DNA of 64,000 nucleotides from a candidate division WOR-3 bacterium (GCA_029858255.1 JAOUFJ010000009.1:16563-80562), one strand, 5' to 3'. Counted from the stretch's first letter, positions 17,301-26,244 are shown. Notes: generated by a model not told the origin, from the letters alone. Numbers and translations: made by a program.

Positions 17301-19720
17301 CCCCCTTTGTTGAAGAACGTGATCCTCTGACCGGTCAGGTGAAGAGTGAGGGCGCGCTGGAATTGAGACTTGAGAATATCAGGGAGGGTCATACATGCAT
17401 TGCGCACCGGCAGACCGACGCCAACGAGGACTATCGTGCATATGATACGCTGACCTTCTATCTGAACGCCCTGCATTCAAATCCGATCGTATCAATGCGT
17501 ATCGGCAGCGATTCTGTAAATTATTATGAATATAAGACCGAATTCGATAATGGGGTAGCTGTGGCCGGTGGCAATGGCTGGCGTACGTTCACTGTTTCAA
17601 CGGAGCATCTTCTTGACTTGAAGCAGATCACACAGGGCGAGGGTGTGGCGAGAGACTCTGAATATGCGGTCGTTGGCAACCCTTCGTTGTCGGTCAATCA
17701 ATTTTTCGAAATCGCAATTACGAATCAGAATACTACTCCTTTGACCGATACAATATGGTTTAACGATATCAGATTAATCTCGCCACAAACTGAAATCGGA
17801 CGTATCATCAGAGCAACAGGTTCACTGAATCTTGCCGATCTTGCTTCTGTGACGGTTTCTTTTGATGAATCAAATGGCCGTTTCAAACGTCTTTCGGAGT
17901 CCAAGACCATATCGACCAACAGTGCTGGCCGCAACTATGCAATAAATTCGAGCATTGCGCTTCACAAATTCTTACTCGAGAAATGGGGATTCAATATGCC
18001 CTTGGTCCTCAATTATAGGAATACTCTCCAGAAACCGCGTTTCTCATATTTCGCCGATGATTTAGAAATCACGGGTGATGAATTGGATAAACAGAAATCG
18101 ACAAATATCGTTAACTCGTATACGATCAGTCTTTCAAAATCAGGTTCAAAAAACTGGCTCATCAAGAACACCCTGGATGCGTTGTCATTCGAGCATAGCC
18201 GTTCCAAGACGAATACCCATAACGCGCTCAATGTCGATACTTCAATCACCAAGAGTTACCGTGGGACATATCGGCTCGATCCGCGGGTGTCTTTCAAGCT
18301 GCTCGGGCAGGCATTTTCGGTTATGCCACAGAACATATCGTTCAACGTGTTGTATGCCGATAACCTTGTGCGCTACTATTATCGTCTAGACCCTGATGAC
18401 ACTTTGCGTTACTCGGCTTCAGGTTCGCAACACCGCAAGACCATGAACCCTAGTTTCAGCGTGGCCTATTCACCCCACCGAACATTGAGTACGAATTTTG
18501 ATTTCACTCAGAACCGCGATTCGGTCTCAACACGCGGACAATTCGGCGAGGAAGTGGCCAGGAACCAGACGCTTAACGCAACATTCACGGAGGATTTCAA
18601 GCTTTTCAGGCCCAGGTTGAGTTTCAATGCCTCGTATAACGAAGACTATCGCTTCGAGATTCGCCAGGATGAAGACCTGCGGAATGTCTCGAATAGTGCT
18701 AGATACGGAGTCGATGGAACGGTGGATGTCCAGCGGATCGTCAAGTTCATTACACGCCTGCGGGACGAAACAAAAGACACGCTCCTCACGGTTGGGACAC
18801 CGGCCTGGCTCGCCAAGCAGGTAGAATATTTCATTGAACGATTGCAGAATCCTTCGCTGAGCTGGTCGCGTCTGAAGAACTCCAACTACCTCAGTGTCAA
18901 GAGACGTCCTGATTTTGAATACCAGTTTGGCCTCGTGGATTCAATCCCATCCGATGATGTTTCGCCGAACAGTTATCCGGGCAGGGGCATGACCGATTCA
19001 TACAAGGCAACATCAGGATTGAACCTGAACTTCATTACTCTGAACGGTGTCTATAACGAAAATATCAACAGGACGTACGCTTTTGGCAACATAGAGACAC
19101 GTACGCATACTACGTCCTATCCAAATGCCAATGTGAGGGTGGCAAAACTTGAAGTCCTGCCGTTCCTGAAGAAATATACACATTCATCATCTATCAATAT
19201 GATGTTCAACCAGACATTTGAACGTCGTTTCCAGGATACCGTCCTGCAGTCGGATTCGAAGAGTATTAGTTTTAGCCCCCTGGTCGGTTGGCAGGTGCAA
19301 TGGGTGAAAGGAATTTCTTCGACAATAGACATCTCGTATTCGGAGACGGCGTCAAGAGATTATCAGGGTGCGTACATCGTGCCGTCAAAAACGCTGAACC
19401 GAGGTGCTTCAGTGAGTTTGGGCTATACATTCAGCGCGCCCAAAGGTCTCGGCCTACCGTTCCTAAAAGGCATTCGCTTCTCGTCCAACCTCGCGCTGAG
19501 CTTGGGACTCAGTTACAACCGAAGCACAAACTATTCTACAAACCTCACTGAGCCAATCTACGATTCGAGTGTTATGCAGGGCGATCTGGGTTTGTCCTAC
19601 AACTTCTCCTCAAGCATCACGGGCGGTGCGAATTTTTCTTACTCGCAGAACAAAGAGAAGGTGCGCGATCAGGATACGAAAAGAGTTGGTGTTAACATAT
19701 GGACGAACATAAATTTCTGA
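14330..19720 (+). CDS. sprA: SprA-type giant outer-membrane protein
   Basis: A 1796-residue protein with an N-terminal signal peptide (IFLFSLAILAQF). The conserved SprA N-terminal region follows: FGTFEIPLPKGGFSDFMG, LDVGGYVKITLGG, FIDHNSER and PSHRGLFGIKSSAKFGPVD. Long beta-rich stretches then end in Phe (NIWTNINF), as in outer-membrane barrels. In Bacteroidetes SprA is the very large barrel translocon of the type IX secretion system; homologues also occur outside that phylum, where the role is unproven. Several Asp/Asn-rich loops resemble calcium-binding repeats (DVNGDDIIPDD, DDNKDGRVDDYFG, DINRNGILNVD). No other type IX gene is seen in this window. The start overlaps dxs and the end overlaps the M28 peptidase gene by 22 bases. 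Confidence 0.85.
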   Translation: MIFLFSLAILAQFTTPFDERLYIDAYGEFVIYARYFQGTLVSIDTVKTIEDYISSGFYTRNQGLLLRELKQDMAESGGYANKGLFGTFEIPLPKGGFSDFMGETGKLDVGGYVKITLGGSETFVSNVPGLVGPSLWPELEMNQEMAINLDGQVGDRVRVFIDHNSERINESQNKITVTYQGREDEVIQEIQGGDTELKIPTTTYTGDIPSHRGLFGIKSSAKFGPVDLVAIASNEQTQHQEIDIEGSVQAQADTIWDREYQKRRFFWLGTNETIIPESLQVYIDDNNFQNNNVAGGITLYGTAYVDVNGDDIIPDDTLQSEVGYFTLKYLEQDYIFIPGNNIVELKQGLQKDAEVLGVKYSLLRNGQIVNVGGIVQDTVVLKLVCPKSPDSTSVTWQYELRNYYQIVAPGSRLDSLKIFYITPGGQHRDRNDVGDTYLEILGLDDNKDGRVDDYFGEYGFDAGRGLLIFRDSLPFASDTLDDPDLEIYENPYYMQGRGKYYLYKKTVESRPVFSLPPNVVDVTVYVDGYEQTEGVDYYVNLDLGELEFKKVIPPTARVKIHVEYAPFFSAAQKSLIGVRASMKSFGDASLGSSFFYRTESYPTDRVRLREEPFNRMVWEADMSLPQKLPFLTRAVDWLPLVQTEAESKINLNVETAYSISDLNSKGEVYLDDLESSTIVTNEISITYSDWVQSSRPVGMLQDDLAIERILWYNPRGAEVLTAGDIYLDPLDPNETAHVLRLVFNPDDLSSFAGLMQYMYSANFDDCENLEFIVRGNGGRIHVDLGQEMAEDQLRRNSTGILVGVGVLDDEDRDHNGSWNESSEDTGYDGVFGVDEENVAGDDANDDYTESDYTGGINGSESNHLWNTEDINRNGILNVDNIYYSYVVNLDSTEFMVENAGLQEGWTMFRIPIKDTMAFDTVLGQPDWRTIRYVRIWLENFSSAETLEIYRLFATGSRWKNYGVNGDLSTWDSTEVFTLTPVNTRTHSYYESPFVEERDPLTGQVKSEGALELRLENIREGHTCIAHRQTDANEDYRAYDTLTFYLNALHSNPIVSMRIGSDSVNYYEYKTEFDNGVAVAGGNGWRTFTVSTEHLLDLKQITQGEGVARDSEYAVVGNPSLSVNQFFEIAITNQNTTPLTDTIWFNDIRLISPQTEIGRIIRATGSLNLADLASVTVSFDESNGRFKRLSESKTISTNSAGRNYAINSSIALHKFLLEKWGFNMPLVLNYRNTLQKPRFSYFADDLEITGDELDKQKSTNIVNSYTISLSKSGSKNWLIKNTLDALSFEHSRSKTNTHNALNVDTSITKSYRGTYRLDPRVSFKLLGQAFSVMPQNISFNVLYADNLVRYYYRLDPDDTLRYSASGSQHRKTMNPSFSVAYSPHRTLSTNFDFTQNRDSVSTRGQFGEEVARNQTLNATFTEDFKLFRPRLSFNASYNEDYRFEIRQDEDLRNVSNSARYGVDGTVDVQRIVKFITRLRDETKDTLLTVGTPAWLAKQVEYFIERLQNPSLSWSRLKNSNYLSVKRRPDFEYQFGLVDSIPSDDVSPNSYPGRGMTDSYKATSGLNLNFITLNGVYNENINRTYAFGNIETRTHTTSYPNANVRVAKLEVLPFLKKYTHSSSINMMFNQTFERRFQDTVLQSDSKSISFSPLVGWQVQWVKGISSTIDISYSETASRDYQGAYIVPSKTLNRGASVSLGYTFSAPKGLGLPFLKGIRFSSNLALSLGLSYNRSTNYSTNLTEPIYDSSVMQGDLGLSYNFSSSITGGANFSYSQNKEKVRDQDTKRVGVNIWTNINF

Positions 19721-20523
19721 TACGAGTTGCTCGCTGTCATCTGCTGTTGATTGGTTTGTTACAGGTTTTACCTCTCTTTTATGTTCATGCAAAGCATCCT
19801 TACGACCATTTCACCGCATTCTGTAGCATAGGTGAACGTGCGCCTGGGACTGCTGGTCATATCAGGGCGCGGGATTTCATTATCGGAAATTTGAAGAATC
19901 CGGAGGTCGATACATTCCGGGTGTTAGGCACAGATTACTTCAATATCTACAAGCGGTTTCTTGGAAATGGTCCCCGTATCGCTTTCGCCGCTCACTGGGA
20001 TTCTGACGTAGGGTGTCCGGGTGCCAATGACGGTGGCTCGGGTGTGGCAATACTACTCAGCCTGGCCGATACTCTGGCAAAGGATCGGCCGGGACACGGT
20101 GTTGACCTTCTCTTCTTCGACGGTGAAGATGTGGAAGCGGCCGAACTACTTGGCTCAAAACACTTTGCCGCCAGTTGTATTGTCAACTATGACTACGTCA
20201 TAGTGCTCGATATGGTCGGCGATAAGGACCTGCAGGTATTCCAGGAAGGTAATTCAAAGAAATTCTTTCCAGCCTTTGTGGATTCGATATGGGAGATAGG
20301 GCAGTTGCTTGCGCCGGACATCTTCATTCCGCTCGTGAAGTATTACATCGTCGACGACCATATTTCTCTCATTAAGTACGGCATCAGGTCGATCGATGTG
20401 ATCGATTTTGATTATCCTTACTGGGATACGGCGGATGATACGGTGGATAAATGCAACCAGCAAAGTCTCGACACGATCTACCATTTTGTATTGCATCTGA
20501 TTTACGAGCGTTCTGTATATTGA
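19699..20523 (+). CDS. M28-family zinc peptidase / glutaminyl cyclase-like, exported
   Basis: A 274-residue protein with an N-terminal signal or anchor segment (LLLIGLLQVLPLFYVHA). The M28 metal ligands appear as AAHWDSD (His and Asp), PGANDGGSG (bridging Asp), FFDGEDVE (Glu) and VLDMVGD (Asp), with a late His in DDHISLIKYG. The fold serves aminopeptidases and glutaminyl-peptide cyclotransferases; which activity applies is open. Translation begins inside the end of sprA and its stop overlaps the next ATG, so it is coupled on both sides. It may trim proteins exported by the same envelope system, an inference from position only. Confidence 0.82.
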   Translation: MDEHKFLIRVARCHLLLIGLLQVLPLFYVHAKHPYDHFTAFCSIGERAPGTAGHIRARDFIIGNLKNPEVDTFRVLGTDYFNIYKRFLGNGPRIAFAAHWDSDVGCPGANDGGSGVAILLSLADTLAKDRPGHGVDLLFFDGEDVEAAELLGSKHFAASCIVNYDYVIVLDMVGDKDLQVFQEGNSKKFFPAFVDSIWEIGQLLAPDIFIPLVKYYIVDDHISLIKYGIRSIDVIDFDYPYWDTADDTVDKCNQQSLDTIYHFVLHLIYERSVY

Positions 20524-20849
20524 TGAAAGGTATGAAAAAAAGCGAAATTATTGTTCTGTTACTTTTTATCGTTTCTCTGGTTGCCATTAATGTGTACAAT
20601 TACTGCAGAAAAGAGAGATTGAAGGAAACTTACTCCGTACTCATCGAGCGCGGTAAGATCAAACTGGCGATCAATGATATTGGAGCTGGTGAATTAGAGA
20701 GTCTGCCAGGCATCGGTCGCGTCCTTGCCAGGCGTATAATCGATTACCGTGATCAGATCGGGAGATTCAAGTCCCTCGAGGAGCTAAAACAGGTCAATGG
20801 TATCGGAGATAAGCTATATCAGAAAGTCTATCCCTACCTGAAACTGTAA
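20523..20849 (+). CDS. ComEA-like helix-hairpin-helix protein, membrane-anchored
   Basis: A 108-residue protein with one N-terminal membrane segment (IIVLLLFIVSLVAINVYN) and a tandem helix-hairpin-helix domain: INDIGAGELESLPGIGRVLA, RRIIDYR, FKSLEELKQVNGIGDKLYQ. This is the DNA-binding domain of ComEA, which takes up DNA in the periplasm of competent bacteria. The ATG at 20523 overlaps the TGA of the peptidase gene; an ATG nine bases later is an alternative. Membrane-bound single-domain relatives are common in bacteria without known competence, so the role remains a guess. Confidence 0.82.
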   Translation: MKGMKKSEIIVLLLFIVSLVAINVYNYCRKERLKETYSVLIERGKIKLAINDIGAGELESLPGIGRVLARRIIDYRDQIGRFKSLEELKQVNGIGDKLYQKVYPYLKL

Positions 20850-20900
20850 CTGGCGCAAATCGACTTTCAGTGAACGCCGTGTTCGTTTGTGTGTATAGCT

Positions 20901-22397
20901 TTACATGCTGGCGAGAAATTCGTAAAGCGTGCGGACGCCAAACCCAGTCCCTCCGGGCGGTGTATAATCGCTCTCTTTGTCTGTAAGCTCTGTCCCAGCA
21001 ACATCTATATGCAGCCATTTAGCTTTTTCCACAAAGGCTTTGAGGAATATTCCAGCGGTTATGGCCGAGGCATAACGACCGCCTGAATTTTTGAGATCGG
21101 CGACATCGCTCTTCAGCAATTCGACGTAGCCTTCATAAAGCGGCAAAGGCCACAGCGGTTCACCGGTTCGCTCGGAGACTCTGATTAGTTTATCGCTCAT
21201 CGCTTTGTTGTTACCCATCAAACCGGCAATTTTTTCACCCAACGCGACCACACATCCTCCTGTCAGGGTCGCTATATCGATAATGAGCTTTGCCTTTTTC
21301 CTTTCAGCGTAGACGAGAGCATCGGCGAGAGTCAATCTGCCTTCGGCATCAGTACTGACGATTTCTACCGTCTTACCGTTCATTGCACGAACCACATCGC
21401 CCGGACGAAAGGCCGAGCCCGAGGGCATATTCTCGACTGCCGGAATGATCGTCATCAGGTTAGTGCTCGTGCCCAGCTTCGCAAGGGCGAGGGTAGTGCC
21501 AACAACCACGGCGCCACCTGCCATGTCGCTTTTCATCGCGCCCATTCCCCCTGATTGTTTTATGGATATTCCACCGGAATCAAATGTGACCGTCTTTCCG
21601 ATCAATGTAACCAATGGTTTGCGTGCAGAAGCAATCCTTAAAACGATGAATCGGGGTTCATGTGAGCTGCCTTGTCCAACCGCCAGCAGGGCGCCCATGC
21701 CCATTTTCCGCATCGCGGTTTTGTCCAGGCACTGGCACTTTATTATCCCTCCGAGTCCCCAATCCCTTATCAGTTTCTGAATGGACTCGTGCATTTTCTC
21801 CGGCGTGAGGACGTTTGCCGGTTCATTGATCAGGTCGCGGGCGGCGTTTTGGGCATTGGCAAGGATTTGTCCCGACTTGATTGTACTCTTTATTTGCTTT
21901 GCATTTGATGGATCTTCCTCTGCGATCACAAAATCTTTTATCTGATGTCGATCTGAGGATTCCTTATACGCGCTGAAATTGTATAGTGCAAGGCATGTTC
22001 CTTCAACCAGTGACTGTGCCGCTCTCGATATATCCATGCCACCGATACCAGCGCCATGAACGACCGTTCCGATACGCTTAGCGTTGATTTTTCTTGCTTT
22101 TTTAGCCGCGGCTCCGGCTGCTCTTCTAATGGTCTCGTAAGTGAGTTCTTCTGGCTTGCCAATCCCGACGAGGATTATTTTCCTCGCGTGAAGTTTAGGG
22201 CATTCATGCAGTACCGTCACCTCACCAACCTGGCCGGTCAGTTCACGGTCTGTGATGAGTCTCGATATCAATCCTTTAAGTGTTTTATCCACGGCGCCTG
22301 TTGTGCCATGTGGTGATTTCTTACCTTCAAAAATACTGAGGATAATGGCATCACCTTTGAAATCAATAATTGATTTGGTAAGTATGCTTATTTTCAT
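20901..22397 (-). CDS. pepA: Leucyl aminopeptidase, M17 family
   Basis: A 498-residue cytosolic metallo-aminopeptidase. The catalytic C-terminal domain has LIGKTVTFDSGGISIKQSGG, the metal-binding DMAGGAVVVG, the family signature STDAEGRLTLADAL (usually NTDAEGRL), and IDIATLTGGCVVALG. The N-terminal macro-like domain is less conserved. The start was moved to the second ATG, at 22397, since the -10 box ends at 22404 and abuts the first ATG (22403), so the transcript should begin at the second. The mRNA is then leaderless. It converges with comEA. Confidence 0.93.
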   Translation of the reverse strand: MKISILTKSIIDFKGDAIILSIFEGKKSPHGTTGAVDKTLKGLISRLITDRELTGQVGEVTVLHECPKLHARKIILVGIGKPEELTYETIRRAAGAAAKKARKINAKRIGTVVHGAGIGGMDISRAAQSLVEGTCLALYNFSAYKESSDRHQIKDFVIAEEDPSNAKQIKSTIKSGQILANAQNAARDLINEPANVLTPEKMHESIQKLIRDWGLGGIIKCQCLDKTAMRKMGMGALLAVGQGSSHEPRFIVLRIASARKPLVTLIGKTVTFDSGGISIKQSGGMGAMKSDMAGGAVVVGTTLALAKLGTSTNLMTIIPAVENMPSGSAFRPGDVVRAMNGKTVEIVSTDAEGRLTLADALVYAERKKAKLIIDIATLTGGCVVALGEKIAGLMGNNKAMSDKLIRVSERTGEPLWPLPLYEGYVELLKSDVADLKNSGGRYASAITAGIFLKAFVEKAKWLHIDVAGTELTDKESDYTPPGGTGFGVRTLYEFLASM

Positions 22398-22403
22398 GCT
22401 CAT

Positions 22404-22431
22404 AGTATACTGTAATCGACCGCAAAGTCAA
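22404..22431 (-). promoter_or_regulatory. Promoter giving a leaderless pepA mRNA
   Basis: TTGACT (22431-22426), a 16-base spacer and TATACT (22409-22404) on the minus strand. Six bases lie between the -10 box and the ATG at 22397. Confidence 0.8.
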
Positions 22432-22475
22432 GTCTGGAAAGCCCTGGCAAGAACATCAGGGTGAGGAAGGGTATG

Positions 22476-22503
22476 TTGACTTTGTTGGCTAAATATATAT
22501 AAT
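22476..22503 (+). promoter_or_regulatory. Promoter giving a leaderless aminotransferase mRNA
   Basis: TTGACT (22476-22481), a 16-base spacer and TATAAT (22498-22503). The ATG at 22510 comes six bases later, leaving no room for a ribosome-binding site. Confidence 0.85.
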
Positions 22504-22509
22504 TTCACT

Positions 22510-23739
22510 ATGAAATCAGCGAAAAAAGTAAAGGGATCCCGCGCGCCGAAACCAAAATTGTCGAAACGCGCGTATGCTATGCCTTTTTCTCCGATTCGCA
22601 AACTAACGCCATTGGCCGATGAAGCGAAAAAGAAGGGAATTCACGTATTCCACCTGAACATTGGTCAGCCGGACATTGAGACACCAATAGAGATGTTCGA
22701 TGCAATCGCCAAATTCAGAGAGAAGGTGTTGAGTTATGGACCATCAGGCGGGTTACTCGATTTGCGGCTTGCCGTTGCGGATTACTATCGAAGGGTTGGC
22801 ATCGATATCGATCTGGATAGTGTCTGGATCACGACCGGTGGTAGCGAAGCGATTCTGTTCACATTGATGTCCGTGTGTGACCCAGGAGATGAGGTCATTG
22901 TCTTTGAGCCCTTCTACACAAATTACAATGGACTGGCGACGATGGCCCAGGTCAAGCTTGTTCCTTTGACGACCAAGGTCGAAAACGGGTTCCATCTTCC
23001 CACACAATCGCGGATTGAGGCGAAGATCACGCGAAAGACACGGGCGATATTGATCAACACGCCGAATAACCCCACCGGAACCGTGCTGACCGAGGAGGAG
23101 ATGTATATCCTGTACAAAATATGCAAGAAACACGGTCTCTTCCTGCTTTCGGATGAGGTTTACCGCGAATTTGTGTATGATGGACGTATCCAGATAAGCG
23201 CTTTGTCGCTGCCTGAAATACAGGACCAGGTTATTGTGCTCGATTCCATATCCAAGCGTTTTTCAGCCTGCGGTGCCCGCGTTGGTTGTATCATCAATCG
23301 CAGCAAGAAGGTAATGGATGAGATAATAAAATTCAATCAGGCAAGACTCTGTCCACCGACTATCGAGCAGGTGGGTGCGATTGCCGCCTACAGGAATTTT
23401 GACCAATACATTAAACCGGTAATCGTTGAGTATGAACATCGCAGGGATTTTCTTTTCAAAGGGTTACAGGGAATAAAGGGAGTCTACGGGCACAAACCAG
23501 AGGGTGCCTTCTATACGGTGTTGAGATTGCCTGTGAAGGATGCCGATAGGTTCTGCAACTGGTTACTTAGTGATTTTCACTATAAGAAGAAGACAGTGAT
23601 GCTTGCCCCGGCGAATGGATTTTATTCTTCTGCTAACAAGGGAGTTAATGAGGTCCGCATTGCCTACGTGCTCAAAGAAGCTGATTTGAAAGATGCGCTT
23701 GACGTCCTCAACGTTGCCCTTGGATCTTACAAGGATTGA
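22510..23739 (+). CDS. Pyridoxal-phosphate aminotransferase, aspartate aminotransferase family
   Basis: A 409-residue fold-type I aminotransferase. It has FHLNIGQPDIETP, YGPSGGLLDLRLAVADYYRR, the TGGSEAILFTL phosphate site, NTPNNPTGTVLTEEEM, SDEVYREFVYDG, and the cofactor lysine in LDSISKRFSACGARVGC. The substrate range cannot be fixed; aspartate, alanine and branched donors are all possible for this subgroup. The N-terminus has a Lys/Arg-rich extension of about 25 residues. The gene shares its upstream region with divergent pepA, and both have leaderless promoters. Confidence 0.88.
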   Translation: MKSAKKVKGSRAPKPKLSKRAYAMPFSPIRKLTPLADEAKKKGIHVFHLNIGQPDIETPIEMFDAIAKFREKVLSYGPSGGLLDLRLAVADYYRRVGIDIDLDSVWITTGGSEAILFTLMSVCDPGDEVIVFEPFYTNYNGLATMAQVKLVPLTTKVENGFHLPTQSRIEAKITRKTRAILINTPNNPTGTVLTEEEMYILYKICKKHGLFLLSDEVYREFVYDGRIQISALSLPEIQDQVIVLDSISKRFSACGARVGCIINRSKKVMDEIIKFNQARLCPPTIEQVGAIAAYRNFDQYIKPVIVEYEHRRDFLFKGLQGIKGVYGHKPEGAFYTVLRLPVKDADRFCNWLLSDFHYKKKTVMLAPANGFYSSANKGVNEVRIAYVLKEADLKDALDVLNVALGSYKD

Positions 23740-23755
23740 TCCCTTTTAGATTTAG

Positions 23756-24613
23756 ATGAATTTGCAGCTCCAACTGCGCAGGTTTGGCGTTTCTGCGTTA
23801 AGAATAATCCCTCTAAGTTTTGCTGACAGCATTGCCACCCTGCTCGGCTTTTTGTTCTATTGCATCTTGAAACAAAGGCGTCGTTACATTGAACACAATT
23901 TACGTCACATTTTTTTCGATAAGCCTGTTGAGCCTAAGCAATTCAACAGGTATGTCAGGAATACATTTGTGAACTATGGACGTCATATGGTCGACTTTCT
24001 CCGGCTTGGGTTCATGAGCGGGGAAGACTTTAGTGTCGAGATGATTGGTATCGAAAATGCCTTTGAGGCCTTAAAGCTGAACCGGGGCTGTGCTTTACTG
24101 ACCCTGCATCTCGGTAACTGGGATTACGCAGGCGCCTACCTTGCAACGCGTGGCCTTCCGATTTCTGCACTGGTCGAAGACATCGACCCGGCTATGTTAG
24201 ATCTATATACGGAACATCGCGAGCGAACTGGGATGAAGACTTTTCCTGTTTCGAGGTCGGCCTTCGCATTCGTCAATACGATCAGAAGCAACCGTATCAT
24301 GGCAATACTCGGCGATCGTGACGTGGTGGGAAATGGCATCCCTGTGCCGTTCTTTTCGGGTGTGCGGAAGGTACCCAGGGGCCTTGGCGAGATAATTATC
24401 AAGAAGCAACTGCCGGTCGTGTTCGGTTACATGGTTTTTCATCCCCTCAGGAAGCGGCGCTACCTGGGGCTCATCGAGCCGCCGGTTTTTTTTGCTGGTG
24501 GGGTTGAGGAATTCAACAGACATATTGTGAGGAAATTTGAAGAATTTATCAGACTGTATCCTGACCAGTGGATTGTTTTTCACCCCGAATGGGTGGACGA
24601 GATGAGGGCATGA
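23756..24613 (+). CDS. LpxL/HtrB-type lipid A acyltransferase
   Basis: A 285-residue member of the lysophospholipid/lipid A acyltransferase family. The catalytic HxxxxD motif is HLGNWD (near residue 121), followed by a typical GDRDVVGNGIPVPFFSG block. A hydrophobic segment (FADSIATLLGFLFYCIL) lies near the N-terminus. It probably transfers an acyl chain to lipid A or a related glycolipid at the inner-membrane face, implying an LPS-like outer leaflet; phosphatidylinositol-mannoside acyltransferases have the same motif. Its stop overlaps the dut start (ATGA). No ribosome-binding site is clear. Confidence 0.83.
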   Translation: MNLQLQLRRFGVSALRIIPLSFADSIATLLGFLFYCILKQRRRYIEHNLRHIFFDKPVEPKQFNRYVRNTFVNYGRHMVDFLRLGFMSGEDFSVEMIGIENAFEALKLNRGCALLTLHLGNWDYAGAYLATRGLPISALVEDIDPAMLDLYTEHRERTGMKTFPVSRSAFAFVNTIRSNRIMAILGDRDVVGNGIPVPFFSGVRKVPRGLGEIIIKKQLPVVFGYMVFHPLRKRRYLGLIEPPVFFAGGVEEFNRHIVRKFEEFIRLYPDQWIVFHPEWVDEMRA

Positions 24614-25044
24614 GCAAAATAGTGGTGAAGATAACAGGTGATTTTGTTCCACAGTATCAAAGCGAACAGGCGGCGGGTTGCGACCTTCACGCCTGTATAG
24701 CTGAGGATGTCGTGATAAAGCCACAGGAATATTGTACCATCCCGACCGGCATAAAAGTAGAAATTCCCGAAGGCTATGAGGCTCAGGTCAGGCCGAGAAG
24801 CGGCCTCGCGTCAGCTCACGGCATTGGCATTTTGAATACGCCGGGTACAATTGACGCTGACTACCGAGGCGAAATAAAGGTGATATTATTCAACTTTGGC
24901 AAAATGCCGTTCAGGATAAAGAACAGAGATCGCATTGCTCAATTGGTGTTCAACAAGATCGAGCATGTTTCGTTTGAAATAGTAGAGGATCTTGAGAGAA
25001 CGGGAAGGCAGGAAGGTGGATTTGGCCACACCGGGAGGCAATGA
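24610..25044 (+). CDS. dut: dUTP diphosphatase
   Basis: A 144-residue trimeric dUTPase that hydrolyses dUTP to dUMP. The five family motifs can be seen: AAGCDLHAC, PRSGLASAHG, GTIDADYRGEIKVILFNFG, DRIAQLVFNK and the C-terminal GGFGHTG arm. The ATG at 24610 overlaps the stop of the acyltransferase gene, and the longer upstream frame lies within that gene. Size is typical. Confidence 0.94.
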   Translation: MSKIVVKITGDFVPQYQSEQAAGCDLHACIAEDVVIKPQEYCTIPTGIKVEIPEGYEAQVRPRSGLASAHGIGILNTPGTIDADYRGEIKVILFNFGKMPFRIKNRDRIAQLVFNKIEHVSFEIVEDLERTGRQEGGFGHTGRQ

Positions 25045-25098
25045 TTTGAGACCGGTTATGCTGAAATGCGACGATTCGGAAGGGGTGGATCGGTATCG

Positions 25099-26229
25099 AT
25101 GAAGATATTGATGGTCACGGAGACATATTATCCCTTGATAGGCGGCATCCCCGATCATATCTCGCATCTTGCCGACGAGTTGCGGGAACGCGGACACGTG
25201 GTCAAAATCCTTACCGCTCGCTTCGGCTGGGATCATCAAGCAACCGACGAGGATATTGTAAGAATCGGGCGGGGGATACCGATTCGCGCCAATAAATCTT
25301 TTGCGCGGCTTACCCTTGGTTGGAGACCTTCGAATAAGGTGAAGCAGTTCCTGGAGGATTATCAACCCGATGTCATACACGTTCATGGTTCCCTGGCACC
25401 GATGTTACCGATTCTGGCTATCAGGCATTCAAAAGCAAAGACTATCGCCACATTTCATGCCGGGCATAGAAAATCAATTGGTTACATGCTCTTTCGACCA
25501 CTGCTCATGCCTTATTTCAGGAAATTCGACCGTCTGGTTGCTGTTTCCAAGACAGCCGAATTTGCGATGAGCAAGTATTTCAGCGGTGATTACAAGATAA
25601 TACCTAATGGTATCGATACGGATGGTTTCAATCCGAAAGGCCCGTTCATCGAGCAATTTGCGAATAACCGAAAAAAGATTTTGTACATGAACCGCCTCGA
25701 ACCAAAAAAGGGATTACCGCATCTTTTGCGGGCTTTGTACCACATAAAGCGGGAGATCCCAGACGTTCTGCTCATAGTGGCTGGGTCAGGGCCGTTCGCC
25801 AAGTACTACAGGGATATGGTTGACGATACCATAATGGATAATGTAGTATTTGTTGGTAAGATTCCCGGGAGACCGGTTTCGTTAAGGGCGTCCTACTACC
25901 GAAGTTGTGATATATTCTGCGCACCATCCATCGGCCATGAGAGTTTCGGCATAGTACTTTTGGAGGCGATGGCTTGTGCAAAACCAGTAGTCGCCTCACA
26001 CATTGATGGGTTCATACACGTGCTGGAACACGGAAAAGAAGGATTATTCTTCCCTTCGAAGGATGACAAGGCGCTGGCGGCGGCGACAATAAAGATTCTT
26101 AAAGACCCGGGCCTTGCAGAACAAATGGGTAAAGCAGGAAGGAAGAAAGCGCTGGCATACTCGTGGAGGAAAGTGGCCGTAGACGTTGAACATCTCTATG
26201 AGAGACTCAGAAGAAATGACACCGGGTGA
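25099..26229 (+). CDS. Glycosyltransferase family 4
   Basis: A 376-residue GT4 enzyme with TYYPLIGGIPDHISHLADEL at the N-terminus (acceptor side), IPNGIDTDGFNP, MNRLEPKKGLPHLLRAL, the APSIGHESFGIVLLEAMACG-like motif with its ExxxxxxxE pattern, and KPVVASHIDGF. The ATG at 25099 (MKILMVTETYYP) was chosen since family members begin this way. Transfer of a sugar from an activated donor to a lipid or glycan is expected; the sugar is not identifiable. It runs after dut and before an MFS gene in the same direction. Confidence 0.86.
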   Translation: MKILMVTETYYPLIGGIPDHISHLADELRERGHVVKILTARFGWDHQATDEDIVRIGRGIPIRANKSFARLTLGWRPSNKVKQFLEDYQPDVIHVHGSLAPMLPILAIRHSKAKTIATFHAGHRKSIGYMLFRPLLMPYFRKFDRLVAVSKTAEFAMSKYFSGDYKIIPNGIDTDGFNPKGPFIEQFANNRKKILYMNRLEPKKGLPHLLRALYHIKREIPDVLLIVAGSGPFAKYYRDMVDDTIMDNVVFVGKIPGRPVSLRASYYRSCDIFCAPSIGHESFGIVLLEAMACAKPVVASHIDGFIHVLEHGKEGLFFPSKDDKALAAATIKILKDPGLAEQMGKAGRKKALAYSWRKVAVDVEHLYERLRRNDTG

Positions 26230-26244
26230 ACGCGATGATTCTTT

